DNA of 64,000 nucleotides from [Ruminococcus] lactaris ATCC 29176 (GCF_025152405.1 NZ_CP102292.1:1674001-1738000), one strand, 5' to 3'. Numbered from the stretch's first letter, positions 26,468-35,889 are shown. The notes: generated by a model from the letters alone, not told the origin. Numbers and translations are program-made.

Positions 26468-28080
26468 ATTTCAATCCACACTTCCGCAAGGGAAGTGACT
26501 CATACTCCCACCCCCACGCCGACTTCACAAATATTTCAATCCACACTTCCGCAAGGGAAGTGACAAAATAGCAACCGGTTTCCCGATAGAGAGAGTCATT
26601 TCAATCCACACTTCCGCAAGGGAAGTGACAGATGGGGAATGATGAGAAAAAGATATCTGCAGATTTCAATCCACACTTCCGCAAGGGAAGTGACAGATTT
26701 TTGATTTTCTGTCTCAGATTGTTAAATATATTTCAATCCACACTTCCGCAAGGGAAGTGACTCGTTACCCCATACAAAGTAGTCTCAAAAGGACATTTCA
26801 ATCCACACTTCCGCAAGGGAAGTGACTCCTGCTTGCTGTTGATTCCGGCAATCTTCCGTGATTTCAATCCACACTTCCGCAAGGGAAGTGACAAACTGCC
26901 CGAAGGGAAAGGCAGCGTTTACAATCATTTCAATCCACACTTCCGCAAGGGAAGTGACCATGTGCTGTAATGGCATACGTTGATACAAATGATTTCAATC
27001 CACACTTCCGCAAGGGAAGTGACCTCTTGTTACAAGAATTAACGGGTTTTCATTGCAAATTTCAATCCACACTTCCGCAAGGGAAGTGACTTCCTGCATC
27101 GTAGCCATTGACGGCAGCACCGTATTTCAATCCACACTTCCGCAAGGGAAGTGACGCAGAAGCGACACGGATCAAGCTGCGGATCAGCATTTCAATCCAC
27201 ACTTCCGCAAGGGAAGTGACCGGGAGCACGCCCGAAATGTGCAAAGGATCAGGGATTTCAATCCACACTTCCGCAAGGGAAGTGACGACTTAGTCATATA
27301 ATATAATGACATAGCAACAAATTTCAATCCACACTTCCGCAAGGGAAGTGACTCCTTGTACCCTGCGACTTTTAACACTGCTTCAGATTTCAATCCACAC
27401 TTCCGCAAGGGAAGTGACCTGTTCGTTAGATCACTGGATGCACAGAAAGCCATATTTCAATCCACACTTCCGCAAGGGAAGTGACAGGATGGAACACTGA
27501 TTGGTCAGCAGATACAGGATTTCAATCCACACTTCCGCAAGGGAAGTGACCACATGGGCAATTCCTATATAAAAAATATGGTGATTTCAATCCACACTTC
27601 CGCAAGGGAAGTGACACAATCAAATTCAATATGTTCCCGGATTGTACCGGATTTCAATCCACACTTCCGCAAGGGAAGTGACTTTGAGAAGTCAGCAGGA
27701 GAGGACTATATGTTCCGTATTTCAATCCACACTTCCGCAAGGGAAGTGACTGTGAGATGGATACCGGGATAGGAGGCGGAAAATATTTCAATCCACACTT
27801 CCGCAAGGGAAGTGACCTGCCGCAATTGGAGCTGTTACATTTTTATTAAGTATTTCAATCCACACTTCCGCAAGGGAAGTGACTGAATGGGCCAGTTTTT
27901 CTGATCTCATCAAAAATATTTCAATCCACACTTCCGCAAGGGAAGTGACTGATATACTCATACGGCCACCCCCATGCCTCAAATTTCAATCCACACTTCC
28001 GCAAGGGAAGTGACGCAGTAATTATGGAATGTATGGTATCAGATCTGAATTTCAATCCACACTTCCGCAAGGGAAGTGAC
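26468..28080 (-). CRISPR. Type I-C CRISPR array, 25 repeats, 24 spacers
   Basis: The 32-bp repeat begins GTCACTTCCCTTGCGG and ends AAGTGTGGATTGAAAT on the minus strand, the typical I-C form with a CACTTCC/GGAAGTG stem. Repeats start at 26468, 26533, 26598, 26663, 26730, 26795, 26861, 26927, 26992, 27059, 27124, 27189, 27255, 27321, 27387, 27454, 27519, 27584, 27651, 27719, 27785, 27852, 27918, 27983 and 28049. All look identical and spacers are 33-36 nt. The leader side is at 28080, next to cas2, so the oldest spacers are near 26500. The last repeat is perfect and directly abuts the integrase relic, so the trailer end was probably cut off. Old spacer 26500-26532 and recent spacer 27950-27982 are related in sequence. 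Confidence 0.98.
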
Positions 28081-28259
28081 TGCAATATTCCACAAAAACA
28101 TCTGTCTATTTTTATGAAATATCTATAAATATATTTGAATTTACTTTCGTATACTATTGAAATACTCTGTCTATACAAAAAGCACATTCAAATTTGTTTA
28201 TTTTTACAGGTGCGAGTCTCCCGGTAATTTTATGTATGCTAGACACTCGCACCTGCAAA
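28081..28259 (-). promoter_or_regulatory. CRISPR leader
   Basis: AT-rich DNA between cas2 and the first repeat. It contains an 11-bp perfect inverted repeat, CAGGTGCGAGT and ACTCGCACCTG (about 28207-28255), directly after cas2; similar GTGCGA hairpins near CCGGGAGA occur in other I-C leaders. The array promoter should lie in the AT-rich part at 28081-28200. Confidence 0.7.
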
Positions 28260-28550
28260 TTATAAGAATAAAGGCTGATCGACTGCAATTCCTCGTTCTA
28301 CACCTATATGCTCTATCTTGGTCTTATAATTATTTCCAAGATAGTAGAATCGCAAGCTATCTACTTTATCATCAATAATCTCTGTTAACAAAGATTTTAA
28401 CGTCACACTTTGTGCCTGATCCACAATGCACTCAAATACGGAGTTCTGTACTCTTCTCCCATAGTTTTGACATTGTTTGGCTACTTTTCTAAGTCGCTTT
28501 TTTCCGGCTTCATTTTCTGTATTTACATCATATGTAATCAACAACAGCAT
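28260..28550 (-). CDS. cas2: Cas2 (type I-C)
   Basis: It is 96 residues with the ferredoxin-like Cas2 start MLLLITYDVNTENEAGKKRL and the characteristic RVQNSVFECIVDQAQ. Cas2 dimers hold two Cas1 dimers together in the spacer-integration complex. It follows cas1 after 9 bp and is the last gene before the leader. It looks intact, but cas1 is disrupted, so adaptation is unlikely. Confidence 0.96.
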   Translation of the reverse strand: MLLLITYDVNTENEAGKKRLRKVAKQCQNYGRRVQNSVFECIVDQAQSVTLKSLLTEIIDDKVDSLRFYYLGNNYKTKIEHIGVERGIAVDQPLFL

Positions 28551-29224
28551 ATTTCCACCTCATTTCCACAGAAATACAGGATAGCCATCTAAATCTCCAC
28601 GTAAATACCTTGCAAGCAACATTGCCTGTACATACGGAACCATCCCCCATTCAACTTTTTCTTTCAAATATGGATGTGTAATAACTTCTTTTTTCTTATT
28701 CTGCCACTCAACTAATAACTTTTTCCGCAAATCATCCCCCATCAAGACAACTCCATTTTCTTTTTGGGAGAAGTTTTTTCCATTCACATTTTTTTTATTG
28801 ATCAATGACAAAACAAACCGATCTGCATACACACTTCTCAGTTCTTCTATTAGATCTAATGCCAATGATACTCTCCCCGGTCGGTCTGTATGAAGATATC
28901 CGACATAAGGATCCAGTCCTACCACTTCTAACGCAGATGTAATCTGATTTGTTAATAAGGTATATACAAAAGATAACATCGCATTTACATTATCTTTAGG
29001 CGGTCTTTTATTTCTCCCCTGAAAATTAAATTCTTTTTTCTGTTGTAGAATCAATTCATTGAAAACGCCAAAATAAATACTGGCTGCTTCTCCTTCATAA
29101 CCTCTCAATTGGTCTTTCGATTCTGCATTCTGTATATACTGTAACGATTCTTTTAAATGCAAAGATGCTTTCTTCACGCCTTCTACATCTATCTGCATTC
29201 CGTGATCACGAATTGCCCGTTCTA

Positions 29225-30511
29225 GTATAACCGTTATTAATTAACTGGACTTTTGAATTGGCAACGTATCAACCACCACCTCTTCACTTGAATTAATTTC
29301 TTCAAGCTTATACTTCCAGTGATATACGACAGGTTGTTCGTTTACTTCATCGAAGTATCTATAGATACGCTGCACAAGTTCATCCTTAGTTTTTACACGT
29401 ATGCCTTTTAGCATCTGACGTGTGAGTTTACTAAAGAATCCCTCAACAAGATTCAACCATGAACCATGCTTGGGAGTAAACACAAATTCAAATCTTCCCG
29501 GCTTTGTCGCAAGGTATTTTCGGGTTTCCTCTGAAGAATGAACTTTCAGATTATCCAATACCAGACGAATCCGGTCAGTCTCCGGATATTTTGAATCAAG
29601 TATTTTTAGAAACTCAATATATTCCTTGCTGCTGTGTTTATCTTTTACAAGCGGAATTGCCTCCCCTGTTTGTAAGTCGATTCCAGCAAGCAGTGAAATA
29701 GTTCCAAGACGTTTATATTCATAATCACGGCTGACCGTCTTGTGATTTTCATCCGGCAAGAGGTCTTCTGTGGTATTGGCAATTGCCTGAATTCCGGGTT
29801 TTTCATCATAGGAAAGTACATGTACAACCTGTTCATCCTCCTTAAACGGAATGAGCTGTCCCTTCTCGTCAAACTGTAAAGACAATTGTTTATATACAAG
29901 AAGAACATTATGCATTTTCTGGTCAAAATCAGGGTCACGATTTTCGCAGTAATAAGTTATTTTGTTAGGCTTAATATCCGCTTCTTCCAGTATTGTGCGG
30001 ACCTTTGACTGACTGATTGTTGACAACCTTGTATGACCTGCTTCTTCGGCAAATTTATTAATATGTTTTGTAAGAAGAGCACGCGTCCATACTTCTGCTG
30101 AATATCCAAGATTGACAGGCTTCTGACAGGCGATATTTATTATCCAGGCTTTTTCATCATCGGTTATTTCAGCATTCCTGCCACGACCGGGTGCATCAAA
30201 CAGAGCATTTTCCACACCACCCTCAAGGTATTTATTGATACAGAGCATGACGCTTTTGCGATTCATTCCTACTTTGTCTGCAATATGGTCAACTGAAATA
30301 CCTTCTGCTTTGAGTAGTAAAATTCTTGCCCGAATTACTGTCTGGGCTTGAATTGTTCTTGCACGCATCTGAGTTTCAAGATATAAACGTTCGTCCTCGC
30401 TAAGATTAATAGTGGATGCTTTTCTTCCCATAGTTTAATGCTCCTTTTGATTTGATGAGAACAGTATACTACAGAAAAGAAATATAGTCCATTTATTTAA
30501 AAACTTTTGTA
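29225..30511 (-). mobile_element. IS630-family insertion sequence 1, inside cas1
   Basis: It is 1,287 bp, inserted in CTAG with TA duplicated on both sides (29223-29224 and 30512-30513). The ends are imperfect inverted repeats with GTA(C/T)AA and TGGACT in common. It carries one transposase gene. Confidence 0.9.
29241..30431 (-). CDS. IS630-family transposase 1
   Basis: It is 396 residues. N-terminal HTH domains (IRARILLLKAEGISVDHIAD; VGMNRKSVMLCINKYLEGG) bind the ends; the DDE core shows VLSYDEKPGIQAI with the first Asp, IRLVLDNLKVHSS with the second, and KHGSWLNLVEGFFSKLTRQM with the Glu. All catalytic residues are present. It is related to but clearly different from the transposase at 36145-37422. 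Confidence 0.93.
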   Translation of the reverse strand: MGRKASTINLSEDERLYLETQMRARTIQAQTVIRARILLLKAEGISVDHIADKVGMNRKSVMLCINKYLEGGVENALFDAPGRGRNAEITDDEKAWIINIACQKPVNLGYSAEVWTRALLTKHINKFAEEAGHTRLSTISQSKVRTILEEADIKPNKITYYCENRDPDFDQKMHNVLLVYKQLSLQFDEKGQLIPFKEDEQVVHVLSYDEKPGIQAIANTTEDLLPDENHKTVSRDYEYKRLGTISLLAGIDLQTGEAIPLVKDKHSSKEYIEFLKILDSKYPETDRIRLVLDNLKVHSSEETRKYLATKPGRFEFVFTPKHGSWLNLVEGFFSKLTRQMLKGIRVKTKDELVQRIYRYFDEVNEQPVVYHWKYKLEEINSSEEVVVDTLPIQKSS

Positions 30512-30877
30512 CTAGTACCCATCTTGCATTATAAACTTTTCCCATAATACAATTTTTTGCAATTGTGAGACTTATTTCATCATCTTTGCTACTTTTATAC
30601 TGTTGTTCCCGTAAAAGAACATTTCCCTGAACCTTCCCAGTTACTCTTGCCAGAAATTTCCCCTGAGGAGTGAGATAACAAAGTGAAATATTTCTTTCAG
30701 CACATGCTCCCATTAACGCCGGACTGGTTCCCCGATATCCAAAAGAAACAATTCCATCCAAATTGTGTAAAGGCAATCTTCCCAATTCTTTTTTCTCATC
30801 GTATACAACCAGATTTTCTCCATCCAATGCCAGATAACTATTCTCAGAGGTTACATATAAGGTGTTTAATAATTTTC

Positions 30878-31546
30878 TCACTGCTCGTCCTCCTTCAGTG
30901 CCTGTGCTATATAATCAGAAACTGATATCGTCTTTTCTAATTTGGGAAGACAGATTTCCTTTAAAGAGCATGAATTACAAGCCTTACTCTTTTTGACTTT
31001 TGGCGTATAACCTCGCTCATAATACTGATGCATTTCCTGAAATATTTCTTTTACTTCATCACGCAGTTCCTGTGAAAATGTAATATTCTCTCTTCTCCTC
31101 GTTTCTCCATAATAAAGTGCCCCTTCAGATATTGTAGTAGAAAACATTTCTTCCAGACACATTGCCTGTGCTGTTAGCTGTAATTTATCTTCGTCCGTTA
31201 TCTTAGGCTTTCCTTTTTTATATTCCACAGGAAAAACAGAATATAATCCTCTATGACCAGACAATGTAATTCCATCTTCGCATTTATGAAATTCTACCAG
31301 GTCACATTCCCCACTAACTCCAAGCTCTTTCGAGGAAACCGGAAGTGCCCGAACAAGAAGTGTCTCTTTTCTTTTTTCTTTTACACTGGGATCATGGACT
31401 TTTTTATGCATTAATTCACCAATAACTGTATGAACATTTTCACTCCACTGCTGCTCAATATGGATCAAAGCCCATTGCCGTCGGCAGAATTTAAAATGCT
31501 GTATCCCCGACAACATTAAATATTCGTCTTCTTTATATGCCATCAA
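30878..31546 (-). CDS. cas4: Cas4 (type I-C)
   Basis: It is 222 residues with the RecB-like nuclease core (GECDLVEFH; FPVEYKKGKPK) and four cysteines for a 4Fe-4S cluster: Cys in FKFCRRQWAL and three in CNSCSLKEICLP. Cas4 trims prespacers and selects the PAM for Cas1-Cas2. It overlaps cas7 upstream (ATGATG) and cas1 downstream by 4 bp, so the adaptation genes are coupled to the interference genes. It looks intact, but without Cas1 it has no partner. Confidence 0.96.
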   Translation of the reverse strand: MMAYKEDEYLMLSGIQHFKFCRRQWALIHIEQQWSENVHTVIGELMHKKVHDPSVKEKRKETLLVRALPVSSKELGVSGECDLVEFHKCEDGITLSGHRGLYSVFPVEYKKGKPKITDEDKLQLTAQAMCLEEMFSTTISEGALYYGETRRRENITFSQELRDEVKEIFQEMHQYYERGYTPKVKKSKACNSCSLKEICLPKLEKTISVSDYIAQALKEDEQ

Positions 31547-32454
31547 ATCATCCTTTTCATCTCAACTGAATCTGGAATCATTTCCTCGTGAATCTGAACT
31601 GTATAATCCTGATATTTTCTTGGATATTCAATTTCTTCTTTTTTTCTTACTTCGACTGCATCAAAAAGCTTATATGCCGGACAATCCCCCAGTTCCTTGC
31701 TGTGCTTAAACACAATAAGCTCCCGGACAGCCATTTTCCCTCTTGCAGCTGAATGATCATTTTCAAACATATTAATAATTGCCTCCCACAAAAGATCTAA
31801 GTCTTCCTCTGAAAATCCTGTCACTTTTCTGGCCAGATTCGCTGAAATATATCCTTCCACTCGATACAATCCATACGGAACAATATTTTTTCTTCCCATT
31901 TCAGTACTCTTATTTTCAGCATCTTTTTCCGTTGTAATTGCAACTCTTGTAATCGTAACTTCCTGACTGACAATCGGATCGATACTTCTTGCAAAGCCAA
32001 GCTGTACCGGTCCCCTTACCTGTCCACAATTCAAAGAAGCTTTTACAAAAGTGGTCATAACTGCACCAAAGGTACGAATATCATAGAAATTATCACACAT
32101 ATAATCTCTCAGTTTTATATCCACGTCTTTATCTGATTTTTTTAATTTCTTCAATGCTTCGGTAACTTTTTTGTCCTCTGTTTCTGTAATTCCAAGGCTT
32201 TCACAGGCTTCCCGGTCGCTTCTGTTCAACGGAACATCTTCTTTGATGTAGATTTTATAACCTTTTGCATCTTCCTTTACTGTTTCCACATAATTACGAA
32301 TTTTTCGCTTCAGACACACGTCTGTAACCAGTCCCAATCCACTTTCCGGATCTATTCTTGGCATATTACCAGAATCCGGATCTCCATTCGGATTTCCATT
32401 TTCTACATCAAACAGTACCACAAACTCATAACGATTTTTAATTGCTTCTCCCAT
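31543..32454 (-). CDS. cas7: Cas7 (Csd2, type I-C backbone subunit)
   Basis: It is 303 residues and opens with the typical YEFVVLFDVENGNPNGDPDS and SGNMPRIDPESGLGLVTDVC. Several copies of Cas7 coat the crRNA spacer in the I-C Cascade. The gene is directly between cas8c (adjacent) and cas4 (4-bp overlap). No lesions. It is needed for target binding and, in the hypothesis below, for repression by the crRNA-like RNA. Confidence 0.96.
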   Translation of the reverse strand: MGEAIKNRYEFVVLFDVENGNPNGDPDSGNMPRIDPESGLGLVTDVCLKRKIRNYVETVKEDAKGYKIYIKEDVPLNRSDREACESLGITETEDKKVTEALKKLKKSDKDVDIKLRDYMCDNFYDIRTFGAVMTTFVKASLNCGQVRGPVQLGFARSIDPIVSQEVTITRVAITTEKDAENKSTEMGRKNIVPYGLYRVEGYISANLARKVTGFSEEDLDLLWEAIINMFENDHSAARGKMAVRELIVFKHSKELGDCPAYKLFDAVEVRKKEEIEYPRKYQDYTVQIHEEMIPDSVEMKRMI

Positions 32455-34203
32455 TTACTTGTCCTCCTTTTTTTCGTACTTCTTTTGTATCTGATGATAA
32501 TATCCTAACATGAACCTTCCCTGCTCCTCTAATGATAATCGCTTCGGAATTCCTGCATTTTCTTCTGACACATCTAATTTTCCCATCAGATCAGCCAACA
32601 CTTTTTCATAATATATTTTTCTGGCAACTGATTCCCGGTCTATTTTCTTGATATGACTATTTTTCAATTTTATCAGAACCGGAAATATTGATGCTGGTGT
32701 TGCACATGCAGAATTAAAATATCTGTCTCGAATTGTTGCATTAATTCCAGGATTCGCATCCTTTTGAATTGATTCCAGTACTGCAAATATTCTTCCAAGT
32801 ACATAGGAAGTCTCTATACACTCTTCATTTAATCCCATACTATCGTCTCCTTCTTTCCATCCACGGTTTTTAATTAAAAAGGCTTTTATAATTGCCGCTC
32901 TTCCATAAGTAACATTTCCCTGTTCGGCTCTTATTCGTATCAGCGTATCCGTATATAAGCTTTCTGGATATCTTGAATCTTCCAGAATTGCTCTTAATAC
33001 CATTGATGCCATATTAGGAACTGGAGTTTTATCCTTTGACTTCTGATTCACTGTTTCATCCAGCATCTTCTTTACTCCCAGATATTCATTCTCCACCCAG
33101 GAAGGTTTTACAATTTCCATTCTCTGATAATGTCTGGAAATATTCTTAATAATGGTTCCAAATGAATTTTGATAAAAGAACCGAACTGATAATCTTGCTG
33201 CATTTGGTGCAAGACACAGGATATAAAATGGCTGATTCGGATCTAAGTTGATATCCTCAAGGTCTACCCATAATCCCTTCTCTAAATTTCCAAATACTTT
33301 TCTCATTTCTTTCTGATTATCCGGCTTGGGATTCATCCAGGACAAAAATGTCTTTTGATATTCTTCTTTTCCTGATTCTGCCCAGAATACAATCATGGAA
33401 TCTCCTAATGGAAATTGATATTCTCTTTGACTCAATAAATAATTTAATGCTGTTGTGTATGCAAACTCCGCATACTTTCCGACCGGTGCATTATAACTTT
33501 GTTCTTTTCCATAAGACTCGAATGACGGAGCATTAAATGACACAAGTGCTGCTCCACTTGACTGTGCTCCCGGAACTCCTTTTATTCCTCTATGAATACG
33601 TGCTATCTCTGTTTTCTGTCCTGTCACAAGACAGATTCCTTTCTTTCCACTATTTTCTTTTACTTGCAGCTTGTCCCATAGCTTCTTTATTTCATCGTCT
33701 TCCTGTGCATAAATCCCTTTCATACTAAAGATAATATTTCCGCCTTCATTCAGTTCTTCCCAATGTTCTTTAATCACAGGATTCTTCTTTGCCTGTTCCG
33801 GATTCCAGTTTTTAAAGTAAAGACAGATTGCTTTCGCCATTTCTCCCTCTGCCTCTCCAAGAATTGCTAAGTGCTTTTCCCTTGCCGCATGAAAGCAGTC
33901 TATAACTCTCTGATTTGTTCCTTCTGCATCAATTCCAAGAAAATACTTGGCATTATCACATAAAAAGTTAGAAGCAATCCCTGAAGATCTTGTAACCATT
34001 TCCGGTACATTTAAAGGTTCGGGAACCCATACTTTCTTCTTGCCTCTTTGCTCTTCCTTTTTCAATGAAATAATCGTTTTTATTGTTCCATCCGCATTTA
34101 ATTCTATTGCATGCGATACTTTTGCCTGACACCAGCCTGGTTTTGCTGCTTTTCCCTGCTGTACGAGTTCCTCGTAATACTTTACCAATGCCTGCAGAAT
34201 CAT
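32455..34203 (-). CDS. cas8c: Cas8c (Csd1, type I-C large subunit)
   Basis: It is 582 residues, the usual size for Csd1. Recognisable stretches include MILQALVKYYEELVQQG, RSSGIASNFLCDNAKYFLGI and IEMVKPSW-like PSWVENEYLGVKKMLDE. Cas8c reads the PAM (TTC in I-C) and helps open the DNA; an internal start in I-C cas8 genes is known to give a small Cas11-like subunit, which could be made here too from the last about 120 codons. It overlaps cas5 by 4 bp. Confidence 0.95.
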   Translation of the reverse strand: MILQALVKYYEELVQQGKAAKPGWCQAKVSHAIELNADGTIKTIISLKKEEQRGKKKVWVPEPLNVPEMVTRSSGIASNFLCDNAKYFLGIDAEGTNQRVIDCFHAAREKHLAILGEAEGEMAKAICLYFKNWNPEQAKKNPVIKEHWEELNEGGNIIFSMKGIYAQEDDEIKKLWDKLQVKENSGKKGICLVTGQKTEIARIHRGIKGVPGAQSSGAALVSFNAPSFESYGKEQSYNAPVGKYAEFAYTTALNYLLSQREYQFPLGDSMIVFWAESGKEEYQKTFLSWMNPKPDNQKEMRKVFGNLEKGLWVDLEDINLDPNQPFYILCLAPNAARLSVRFFYQNSFGTIIKNISRHYQRMEIVKPSWVENEYLGVKKMLDETVNQKSKDKTPVPNMASMVLRAILEDSRYPESLYTDTLIRIRAEQGNVTYGRAAIIKAFLIKNRGWKEGDDSMGLNEECIETSYVLGRIFAVLESIQKDANPGINATIRDRYFNSACATPASIFPVLIKLKNSHIKKIDRESVARKIYYEKVLADLMGKLDVSEENAGIPKRLSLEEQGRFMLGYYHQIQKKYEKKEDK

Positions 34204-34862
34204 CTGATCACCTCACAGTTTCGTAAATCCAGCACTCCTTTTCTCATGACTGCTCTGAAAAACATCGGCTGTATTTCATCCAGATTACTATAATCCATAT
34301 CATACAACATAAATCCCAGATCCTTTTCAGGCACTGTATCATAACTGGTATGTATCTCTTTTTCTTCACATAAACAGAACTGAGCCGGAAATTCTCTGCA
34401 CCCAAAATATGGCATATGATAGCACTCTCCTCTTTTTAAACGACGCATGATAATATCTTTAAATTTTCCAGGATTGTCCGATGCATTTGCCTTATTCGTC
34501 ATTTCAAAATGTGCTTCTATGATATAGCATACATCACATAAAATTAGAGAGGCTCTCTGAACAATGTCTTCTTTTGTACTAAGATAAAGTGGTTTATCTG
34601 CCCCATTATACACTTGCAGTACATTGCTGGCAGATATCTTGCTTTTTACTTCATTTCGCCTGACACTTGTAAAGCGGATTGGATTCTTCACATAAATCTT
34701 ATCAATAACCCATTTCAGACCGGGATGCCAGTATATTGCTTCCAGAATTCCACGTGCTGCCGAAGGTGTCATAACATCATAAGAACATCTTTCAACCTTC
34801 ATCTCCGGTCTTGAGAACAAAGCATAATCCCCCCACACTTTTACTTTTACACCTATGCCCAT
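34200..34862 (-). CDS. cas5: Cas5 (Cas5c/Csd5, type I-C crRNA endonuclease)
   Basis: It is 220 residues with the Cas5d features KVKVWGDYALFSRPEMKVER and SYDVMTPSAARGILEAIYWH. In I-C systems Cas5 replaces Cas6: it cuts pre-crRNA below the repeat hairpin, leaving an 11-nt 5' handle, and stays bound to it. In this locus the handle would be UGGAUUGAAAU, which is also present in the RNA at 35966-36070. Its stop overlaps cas8c. The upstream neighbour ends exactly one base before its start codon. Confidence 0.96.
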   Translation of the reverse strand: MGIGVKVKVWGDYALFSRPEMKVERCSYDVMTPSAARGILEAIYWHPGLKWVIDKIYVKNPIRFTSVRRNEVKSKISASNVLQVYNGADKPLYLSTKEDIVQRASLILCDVCYIIEAHFEMTNKANASDNPGKFKDIIMRRLKRGECYHMPYFGCREFPAQFCLCEEKEIHTSYDTVPEKDLGFMLYDMDYSNLDEIQPMFFRAVMRKGVLDLRNCEVIR

Positions 34863-35303
34863 CTATAATACTTCTCCTTTCTTATAGCATGCTGCAATAT
34901 AATCCCGCGGCTGGTAATAAAAATCTGTATTATAGTCTGATATTTTTTCATCTATCCACGAATGATAAACTTCCCATAACCCTTTTAAAATATCAGAATC
35001 TTTATAACTATCCTCTATCAGGCGTTCATACACTTCACCAATATCCCAATAATCAGGAATTCTATAACGGCACTCAATTACATTATCAAAATTTCCTGTT
35101 GTGATCTTACATTCGGTTACGAATTCATGTGCAACCTTTTCAATTGGTTCACAGTGCAGCACATCCGCATATTCATAGATTCTGTCTATGTTCTCTTTGC
35201 CCAGGGCTTCTGTTATTTCACATCTGGTTTTCTTTTTTAAACGTCCCATATATTCAATCAGACTGCACGTAAAAAATAAATTATTATTATTTTTTGTTCC
35301 CAT
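34863..35303 (-). CDS. Unknown protein coupled to the DUF3990 gene, possible antitoxin
   Basis: It is 146 residues, soluble and without a recognised domain. Notable stretches are EALGKENIDRIYEYADVLHC, DNVIECRYRIPDYWDIGEVY and YNTDFYYQPRDYIAACYKKG. It overlaps the DUF3990 gene by 17 bp and touches cas5, so all are one transcript. The overlapping arrangement with a possible ADP-ribosyltransferase suggests a toxin/immunity pair, but this rests on position only. It is not a standard type I-C gene. Confidence 0.55.
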   Translation of the reverse strand: MGTKNNNNLFFTCSLIEYMGRLKKKTRCEITEALGKENIDRIYEYADVLHCEPIEKVAHEFVTECKITTGNFDNVIECRYRIPDYWDIGEVYERLIEDSYKDSDILKGLWEVYHSWIDEKISDYNTDFYYQPRDYIAACYKKGEVL

Positions 35304-35754
35304 TTACTGCCTCACTTCCTACATACTGTAATGTATCTAATGCTGATATCGTATGAAAGCTGATCTGATGTGTCGGATGATTGAATTTAACAAGTTCCCA
35401 AAAGGCAGCTCTTGATATTTTCCCATCTATAACATTCTGTACATAATTATAAATGGTATCGTCCGCCATTGGTCCCTCTACAATATCATAATCATGCGAT
35501 TGTCCGCTTCGACAGGCAACAATAAAATCCAACCATTCTTCTGTCATTTCTTCAAAGATCAAATACTTTAATTTTTTATCCGGTGTATATTCATAACAAT
35601 TCACATATCCTTTGCGTCCGTAACGAGTTGCCCAGCGTTCCGCCTGTTCCTGCATCCGGGTACAATAAAAGCCAAAATAAAACTCTTTGTTATACACTGC
35701 TTTCCTTATCTCTGGAAATTCTACAATCTCTTTGCTTCCATGGTACAAAATCAA
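35287..35754 (-). CDS. DUF3990 protein (ADP-ribosyltransferase-like), first gene of the cas operon
   Basis: It is 155 residues from a TTG start at 35754, preceded by GGAGGAGAAG. The family signature is at the N-terminus: ILYHGSKEIVEFPEI, then FYFGFYCTRMQEQAERWATR and YVNCYEYTPDKKL. DUF3990 proteins are predicted relatives of ADP-ribosyltransferases (the LYHGS start resembles the RES/ART Arg/His region) and are found as suspected toxins. It is the promoter-proximal gene of the operon that then contains cas5-cas8c-cas7-cas4-cas1-cas2. Its promoter overlaps the site matched by the crRNA-like RNA. Toxicity is inferred. Confidence 0.65.
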   Translation of the reverse strand: MILYHGSKEIVEFPEIRKAVYNKEFYFGFYCTRMQEQAERWATRYGRKGYVNCYEYTPDKKLKYLIFEEMTEEWLDFIVACRSGQSHDYDIVEGPMADDTIYNYVQNVIDGKISRAAFWELVKFNHPTHQISFHTISALDTLQYVGSEAVNGNKK

Positions 35755-35860
35755 AATTCTTCTCCTCCTTCCGATTACATAAAATTGCTAAATTACACTA
35801 TAAACTCTATTTACTAAAAATATAGTATCTACTTATACTATTTTCATTCTTTATAAAATC

Positions 35861-35889
35861 ACTATACTACAGTTTATTTTGGTAATCAA
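35861..35889 (-). promoter_or_regulatory. Promoter of the DUF3990-cas operon
   Basis: On the minus strand TTGATT (35889-35884), a 17-bp spacer, and TATAGT (35866-35861) form a good sigma-A promoter. It gives a leader of about 100 nt before the TTG start at 35754. The -35 box lies inside the protospacer-like site 35883-35916. Confidence 0.7.

Larger units (their letters stand above)
28560..30881 (-). pseudogene. cas1: Cas1 (type I-C) split by an IS630 element
   Basis: The N-terminal 122 codons (30881-30514: MRKLLNTLYVTSENSYLALD ... MGKVYNARWVL) and the C-terminal part (29222-28560: ERAIRDHG, MQIDVEGVKKASLHLKESLQ, LDPYVGYLHTDRPGRVSLALD) together make about 343 residues, the normal Cas1 length. 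Removing IS630 and one TA restores the frame exactly. Conserved metal-binding residues Glu (YEGEAASIYF), His (GYLHTDRPGR) and Asp/Glu (SLALDLIEE) are all in the C-terminal part. Cas1 is the integrase that adds spacers. The split fragments are unlikely to work, so the array is probably frozen. Confidence 0.95.

Noticed and set aside
26785-28187. Several frames of 60-90 codons across the CRISPR array
   Set aside because: They are translations of repeats and spacers (SLPLRKCGLK or VTSLAEVWIE every 22 residues), not genes.
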